Part shown: piece by piece, positions 4,863 through 5,193 of the stretch | Numbering within the stretch: the first letter of the stretch is position 1 | Layout: every line of letters begins with the position of its first letter | From: DATJJW01 sp035491935 | GTDB taxonomy: Bacteria; Pseudomonadota; Alphaproteobacteria; ATCC43930; CGMCC-115725 | Assembly: GCA_035491935.1 (NCBI GenBank) | Contig: DATJJW010000237.1 | Span: 1-5,193, forward strand | DNA length: 5,193 bases | Reading direction: 5' to 3' | Position numbers and translations under genes: made by a program | Notes under the pieces: model-generated | What the model saw: the letters and a program-made list of their open reading frames with translations, nothing else | Databases searched by the model: none | Told to the model about the DNA's origin: nothing

Positions 4863-5193
4863 TTATTGCTCTGAGAGGGCGGCCCTCAGCATATTATCTT
4901 TAACTTGCATCATACCCACTGTTTCGCGCCATATGCGAAAGCCTGTATTCTCGGCTTTATACAAAAAGCTTTTGGAATCGTTCTCTTTGGTGACGGCATA
5001 ATCCACGAGATTCTGGGTTAGATTATACTGGTTGTCCAAAGCATTCAGGCCCCATGAAGCTATAAAGCCCGTGGCGACGACCACCGTATAGATGACGACG
5101 AGAGGGACCGCCACCGCGGCAGCAGAGGCGACAAGGGCGCCAAAACCAACCCCAATAACGGTGGAAACTGCTGCCTGGAAGATATCGCTGGAT
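4863..5193 (-). CDS. C-terminal end of a membrane-active protein, probable toxin/effector (partial)
   Basis: An open frame enters from the right edge and ends at TAA 4863-4865, giving 109 visible residues; the N-terminus is outside the window. Visible residues 7 to about 46 form a long Ala/Val/Gly-rich hydrophobic region (starting QAAVSTVIGVGFGALVAS and ending VATGFIASWG), enough for a helical hairpin. It is followed by NALDNQYNLTQNLVDYA and a mixed charged tail ending LRAALSEQ. A Gly-rich hydrophobic hairpin near the C-terminus followed by ALDNQYxLT is reminiscent of C-terminal domains of LysM-led or polymorphic effectors thought to insert into membranes; I recall this pattern but cannot verify it. 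Base composition is AT-rich relative to the flanking operon. Any ATG/GTG inside the visible part (for example 5114) is probably an internal codon, because the frame upstream stays open and hydrophobic. Confidence 0.72.
   Translation of the reverse strand, partial: SSDIFQAAVSTVIGVGFGALVASAAAVAVPLVVIYTVVVATGFIASWGLNALDNQYNLTQNLVDYAVTKENDSKSFLYKAENTGFRIWRETVGMMQVKDNMLRAALSEQ

Overview
The window is a GC-rich bacterial chromosome segment. Most of it has strong G/C third positions and about 70% GC in lines I counted by hand, which suggests an alphaproteobacterium of the Rhodospirillales/Azospirillum type; this is an inference from composition and the small-molecule transporter, not a proven assignment. 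One end is clearly different: from about 4.32 kb to the right edge GC falls to roughly 33-52% per 60-base line.

Left part (1-1467): a regulatory intergenic region with a perfect 19-bp palindrome, TTGTTCGATAATCGAACAA, plus an extra direct half-site, which looks like an IclR/PcaR-type operator. It lies between the probable start of a divergent gene leaving the left edge and a plus-strand gene for a 12-helix major facilitator transporter, best started at 220. This looks like a substrate-inducible uptake unit for an organic or aromatic acid.

Middle part (1474-4311, all minus strand): a compact operon-like run read from right to left. It comprises a LysM-domain protein with a hydrophobic C-terminal tail, a membrane-anchored protein with an HHE motif resembling putative zinc metallopeptidases, and two small membrane proteins. 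The second and third genes are coupled by a GTGA stop/start overlap. A 15-bp tandem repeat that carries the stop codon in each unit separates the last two genes. The run ends convergently, 6 bp from the transporter gene, at a strong GC hairpin.

Right part (4312-5193, minus strand): an AT-richer module made of the C-terminal 109 residues of a protein that enters from the right edge (a long Gly/Ala/Val-rich hydrophobic stretch and a polar tail) and, 18 bp downstream, a three-helix small membrane protein with a GYxxC...C tail. Together they look like a membrane-acting toxin (effector) and its membrane immunity protein, probably acquired horizontally. With the LysM, peptidase-like and small membrane genes directly downstream on the same strand, the right two thirds of the window may be an undescribed effector/immunity/accessory locus. 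That reading is an inference that rests on gene order, topology and composition.
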